This document shows positions 4,304 through 6,033 of a DNA stretch of 6,033 nucleotides, in pieces (position 1 is the first letter of the stretch; the number at the start of each line of letters is the position of its first letter). The translations under genes were made by a program, and so were the position numbers. A model generated the notes under the pieces. It saw nothing but the letters and a program-made list of their open reading frames with translations. It did no database searches and had not been told where the DNA came from. This stretch comes from Deltaproteobacteria bacterium (GTDB taxonomy: Bacteria; Desulfobacterota; Desulfuromonadia; Geobacterales; DSM-12255), in contig JAGFXN010000107.1 in assembly GCA_017861215.1 (NCBI GenBank), positions 1-6,033 of the forward strand. The letters run 5' to 3'.

Positions 4304-6033
4304 ACATCCTGGTCATAAATCAGAACGATGATGTCTGTGACGTCATCAGCCGTTTCCTCCGTTCTGAAGGGCATCAGGCTGCCTGCTGTTCCGGCGAAAA
4401 AAATCAGCTGCAGCAGGCGCTGGAAGGGCGTCCCGACCTCATCATCATCGAGGTCGCCATGCCGGAGCTTGCGGCAATCGAGACCGTCAACAGGCTGCAG
4501 CGCAGCGCTGCAACCAGACAGATTCCGGTCATCATCATCTCCGATTTTGCCGAACTTGAACTGGAGCTGCTCCATATCTTCGATTTCATCTGCAAGCCGA
4601 TTGATCTCGGGCGGCTGCGCGAAGATATCGGCATTCTCTCCTCAGGCGCAAGAAAACGCGATGCCGCCATAAAATTTCCACCGCTGCCGAACGAAGAGCA
4701 TGAGAAATTTCATGATTTCCTGATACTGCACTGCGGGCTTCATTTTGAGAAGCGCAACATCAGGATGCTCGAACGCGGTCTGGTGAGCCGGATGACGGCG
4801 CTGCGCATCGGCTCGTTCAGCGATTATTACGCCTATCTCTGCAAGAACATGGAGCGCCGCCAGGAGCTGCAGAAGCTGCTGCAGCTCCTGACGGTGGGCG
4901 AGACCTTCTTTTTCCGCTATCACGCCCATTTTGAGGCGCTGCGCCGCTGCGTGCTGCCGCAGCTGGCCGGCACACCGCAGCGGGAAAAATTGCGGATCTG
5001 GTCCGCGGGGTGCTCGACCGGCGAAGAGCCCTATTCCATCGCCATGGCGGTCATGGAGAGCATCCCGTACTGGAAAAAACTGGACATCAAGATCATTGCC
5101 ACCGACATCAACAGCCGCTCACTCAGCAGAGCCAGGGAGGGGGTATACAATGACTGGAAGGTGCGGGTAACCGAAAAACAGTATCTTGAGAAATACTTCA
5201 GACGGATAGGCGAAAGTTATCTGGTCAGGGATGAGGTCAAGGCGCTGGTAGAGTTCTCGTACTTTAACCTCCAGACTCCTCCCCTGCCTACCGGCGAAAC
5301 TTTTGACATCATCTTCTGCCGCAATGTGATGATCTACTTCACCACCGCCACCACCAGAAAGCTGGTGGAGAGCTTTGCCGTTTCGCTGAACAAGGAGGGC
5401 TACCTCTTTCTCGGCCATGCGGAAACCCTTGCCCACATCTCGTCAAAATTCGAAAGGCATATTCATGACGGCGGTTTTTACTATCGGAAAAAAGGAGTGC
5501 CAACGGAAAAGCCGGCAGCAATGCCTGCAGAGTCAGTTGCTCCGGTAAAGGCGCGCCGGTCGCCGCTGCCGGCGGCAGCGTCCCTGACAGCGCCGGCTGC
5601 TGTTCAGCAGCAGCTCGATCCGGACGTGCTGTTTGCCAACGGGGTGATTCGACTGCAGCAAGAGGATCTTACCGCAGCGGCGGCACTCTTTGACAAGCTG
5701 CTGCTGCAAAGACCGGATCACGCCGGGGCGATTCTGGGGATGGGGCAGATTCACCTTGTCAGCGGCAGGCTGGATATGGCGCTCGACTGCTGCAATCGGG
5801 CGCTGGCGCTTGATGATCTGCTGGCGGAGGGCTATTATCTGCGCGGCTTGCTCTATGAGATGCGTGAACGGCAGAGCGAGGCGTTCGAGGAGTACCGCAA
5901 GGCGATTCTGCTGCAGATGAACCTGGTCATGCCGCACTATCAGCTCGGCAAGCTCTGCTTTCGCAGCGGGGATCATAAATCCGGGTTGAGGGAACTGAAA
6001 AACAGTCTGAAAATATTGGAAAAGAGCGACAGC
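4294..6033 (+). CDS. Pseudo-receiver / CheR methyltransferase / TPR fusion protein (runs off the right edge)
   Basis: The reading frame is open from ATG 4294 through the edge, 580 codons so far. Residues 1-122 form a receiver-like domain that is degenerate: the usual acidic pocket reads INQNDD, and the phospho-acceptor position in LIIIEVAMPE is Glu (E53) rather than Asp. S83 and the KP pair (K101-P102) are kept. Residues about 131-400 are a complete CheR methyltransferase: the CheR_N helices, TVGETFFFR (200-208), SAM-binding WSAGCSTGEEPYSIA (236-250), IIATDINSRSLSRAREGVY (267-285) and FDIIFCRNVMIYF (337-349). CheR moves methyl groups from SAM to glutamates of chemoreceptors. An Ala/Pro-rich linker (403-440) leads to about four TPR units (from about 445, 479, 513 and 547), which are protein-binding. 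No signal peptide or membrane segment is visible. An in-frame TGA at 4273 rules out an earlier start. GAGGAG lies 14 bases upstream, too far for good use, so coupling to ispF through the 10-base overlap is likely. Receptor partners are not visible. Confidence 0.95.
   Translation, partial: MPLNILVINQNDDVCDVISRFLRSEGHQAACCSGEKNQLQQALEGRPDLIIIEVAMPELAAIETVNRLQRSAATRQIPVIIISDFAELELELLHIFDFICKPIDLGRLREDIGILSSGARKRDAAIKFPPLPNEEHEKFHDFLILHCGLHFEKRNIRMLERGLVSRMTALRIGSFSDYYAYLCKNMERRQELQKLLQLLTVGETFFFRYHAHFEALRRCVLPQLAGTPQREKLRIWSAGCSTGEEPYSIAMAVMESIPYWKKLDIKIIATDINSRSLSRAREGVYNDWKVRVTEKQYLEKYFRRIGESYLVRDEVKALVEFSYFNLQTPPLPTGETFDIIFCRNVMIYFTTATTRKLVESFAVSLNKEGYLFLGHAETLAHISSKFERHIHDGGFYYRKKGVPTEKPAAMPAESVAPVKARRSPLPAAASLTAPAAVQQQLDPDVLFANGVIRLQQEDLTAAAALFDKLLLQRPDHAGAILGMGQIHLVSGRLDMALDCCNRALALDDLLAEGYYLRGLLYEMRERQSEAFEEYRKAILLQMNLVMPHYQLGKLCFRSGDHKSGLRELKNSLKILEKSDS

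Noticed and set aside
4255..4575. A 106-codon minus-strand frame across the ispF / CheR junction
   Set aside because: It is antisense to two well-supported genes and has no recognisable domain or start signal.
5533..5976. A 147-codon minus-strand frame
   Set aside because: It is antisense to the TPR-coding part of the CheR fusion gene, whose frame is clearly coding; its composition is that of a shadow.

Overview
The window reads as chromosomal DNA from a GC-rich Gram-negative bacterium. The codon usage, the ispD-ispF core, the MoxR/metallopeptidase-like pair and a CheR-TPR protein suggest a Geobacter-like member of the Desulfuromonadales. This placement is inferred from gene content and general feel, not from a search. 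There are no rRNA or tRNA genes, transposases or CRISPR arrays.

Layout: two divergent gene sets are separated by a 326-base intergenic stretch (1366-1691). Leftward (minus strand) runs a complete MoxR-family AAA+ ATPase gene (304-1365). It is followed by the first 58 codons of what looks like its usual partner, a DUF2201 / VWA-like metallopeptidase-like protein that runs off the left edge. A 112-base imperfect inverted repeat (184-295), built from short CGCAAAGAA-type units, lies between these two genes.

Rightward (plus strand) runs a tight five-gene set with no terminator visible between genes: a YbgC-type acyl-CoA thioesterase, a GT2 glycosyltransferase with an extra C-terminal Rossmann-like domain, ispD, ispF, and a large multidomain CheR-type methyltransferase that overlaps ispF by 10 bases and is cut by the right edge. 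ispD and ispF supply the third and fifth steps of the MEP (non-mevalonate) isoprenoid pathway. The thioesterase and glycosyltransferase suggest envelope or lipid housekeeping in the same transcript.

The most notable gene is the last one, of which 580 codons are visible. It joins a degenerate response-regulator receiver domain, whose phospho-acceptor Asp position holds Glu, to a complete CheR methyltransferase with intact SAM-binding motifs and then to at least four TPR units. This is a chemosensory-type protein translationally coupled to an isoprenoid operon. The intergenic region holds weak candidate promoters in both directions, several hairpins and a 41-codon signal-peptide-like small ORF of doubtful reality.
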